Source of the DNA: Dehalococcoidia bacterium
Lineage (GTDB): Bacteria; Chloroflexota; Dehalococcoidia; UBA2979
Direction: 5' to 3'
Length of the DNA: 64,000 bases
NCBI GenBank assembly: GCA_009692685.1
Contig: SHYS01000001.1
Span: 186,001 to 250,000 of the forward strand
Below the pieces are notes generated by a model. The model ran no database searches. It was not told where the DNA came from and worked only from the letters and a program-made list of their open reading frames with translations. Shown here in pieces: positions 62,971 through 64,000 of this stretch. Position 1 is the stretch's first letter. Each line of letters opens with the position of its first letter. A program made the position numbers and the translations under genes.

Positions 62971-64000
62971 TTAGGGGTGGGTCATGTCCTCGGGGCGGAC
63001 GAACCTGTCGAAGTCGGCCTCCGAGACGTAGCCCATGCCGACGGCGGCCTCACGCAGGGTCAGGCCCTCGTGGTGTGCCTTGTGGGCGACCTCGGCAGCC
63101 TTGTCGTAGCCGATGTGGGGGCTGAGGGCGGTGACGAGCATCAACGAGGACTGCATGAGCTGGCCGATGCGCGCCTCGTCCGCCTCGATACCGACGACCA
63201 TGTTGTCGGTGAAGGAGACGGCGGCGTCGCCGAGCAGGCGGATGCTCTGCAGGGTGTTGAAGACGATGACCGGCTTGAAGACGTTGAGCTCGAAGTGGCC
63301 GTTCATGCCACCAATGTTCACGGCGACATCGTTACCCATCACCTGGGCGCAGACCATGGTGATCGCCTCGGCCTGGGTGGGGTTCACCTTGCCGGGCATG
63401 ATCGAGGAGCCGGGCTCGTTTTCGGGGAGCCGCAGCTCGGCGAGGCCTGCTCGAGGGCCGGAGCCGAGGAGGCGGATGTCGTTGGCGATCTTCATGAGGC
63501 TGACGGCGACGGTCTTGAGCTGACCGGAGAGCTCGACCTGCGCATCGTGGGCCGCCAGCGACTCGAACTTGTTGGGCGCCGAGACGAAGGGCAGGCCGGT
63601 GATCTTCGAGATCTCGACGGCGATACGGTCACCGAACTCGGGGTGGGCGTTGAGGCCGGTGCCGACGGCGGTACCGCCGAGGGCGAGCTCGGAGAGCCTC
63701 GGCAGCGTGCCCTCGACGCGGGCGATGCCGTTGCGGACCTGCTGTACGTAGCCGGAGAACTCCTGACCGAGGGTGAGCGGCGTGGCATCCATGAGGTGGG
63801 TGCGGCCGATCTTGACGATGCCGGCGAACTGCGCCTGCTTCGCCTCAAGGGCCTGGAGGAGGTGCTTGAGGCCGGGGAGCAGGACGTGTGTGACCTGCTC
63901 GGCGGTGGCTACGGACATGGCGCCCGGGAACACGTCGTTGGAGGACTGCGACATGTTGACGTGGTCGTTGGGGTGAACGGGGTTCTTGGAGCCTCGGACG
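62971..64000 (-). CDS. fumC: Class II fumarase, 5' end beyond the window
   Basis: Hydrates fumarate to malate. About 343 C-terminal residues: [60 protein letters not shown], the signature [16 protein letters not shown] (GSSxMPxKxN) and [19 protein letters not shown]. The frame stays open through 64000. Its neighbourhood to frdABCD suggests a malate-fumarate-succinate branch, though they are on opposite strands. Confidence 0.95.
   Translation of the reverse strand, partial: VRGSKNPVHPNDHVNMSQSSNDVFPGAMSVATAEQVTHVLLPGLKHLLQALEAKQAQFAGIVKIGRTHLMDATPLTLGQEFSGYVQQVRNGIARVEGTLPRLSELALGGTAVGTGLNAHPEFGDRIAVEISKITGLPFVSAPNKFESLAAHDAQVELSGQLKTVAVSLMKIANDIRLLGSGPRAGLAELRLPENEPGSSIMPGKVNPTQAEAITMVCAQVMGNDVAVNIGGMNGHFELNVFKPVIVFNTLQSIRLLGDAAVSFTDNMVVGIEADEARIGQLMQSSLMLVTALSPHIGYDKAAEVAHKAHHEGLTLREAAVGMGYVSEADFDRFVRPEDMTHP

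Overview
This window is GC-rich (roughly two thirds G+C by eye) bacterial chromosome with no rRNA, tRNA, CRISPR array or transposase gene that I could find. The gene set suggests a deep-branching, coenzyme-F420-using bacterium: a B12-dependent ribonucleotide reductase with NrdR, a complete division/cell-wall cluster, SelB, F420-type oxidoreductases and an E. coli-like fumarate reductase. My best guess is Chloroflexota, possibly Dehalococcoidia-like. That placement is inference from gene content and style, and confidence is low.

Layout. 1-2.3 kb: nrdR and the 5' part of nrdJ, both leftward. 2.8-5.2 kb: two adjacent radical SAM/SPASM genes of the alternative (siroheme-dependent) heme type, both frameshifted. 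5.4-21.8 kb: one leftward division and cell-wall (dcw) operon, mraZ-rsmH-ftsL-ftsI-murF-mraY-murD-ftsW-murG-murC-ddl-ftsQ-ftsA-ftsZ, mostly with stop/start overlaps and without murE or murB. 22.1-31.0 kb: rightward mogA, trmD, rplS, priA, then def-yajC-secD-secF (protein maturation and Sec export). 31-42.7 kb: an accessory zone with selB, hemW, a zinc-ribbon protein, an F420/FMN-type enzyme, a SANT plus histone-H1-like protein, a luciferase-like oxidoreductase and several broken genes. 42.9-54.9 kb: rightward aspS, a peptide-ABC binding protein plus two permeases, tig-clpP-clpX, tlyA-nadK and a membrane methyltransferase. 55.3-58.3 kb: small metabolic genes, an MFS exporter with an operator-like palindrome, and a dead acetyltransferase. 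58.4-61.8 kb: frdABCD behind a good promoter. The end holds a broken carbohydrate-binding protein and the 3' part of class II fumarase, so fumarate chemistry clusters there.

Three themes stand out. First, core genes are intact, whereas about ten accessory genes carry 1-2 nt indels or in-frame stops: this is gene decay or assembly error, and the bias toward accessory genes favours decay. Second, two families of short palindromic repeats are scattered at 34-55 kb, and one composite copy sits in frame inside selB. Third, the octamer CATCGAGG/CCTCGATG is extremely frequent on both strands, in and between genes. FtsZ is also unusual: about 300 residues of disordered Pro/Ala-rich sequence precede its GTPase domain.
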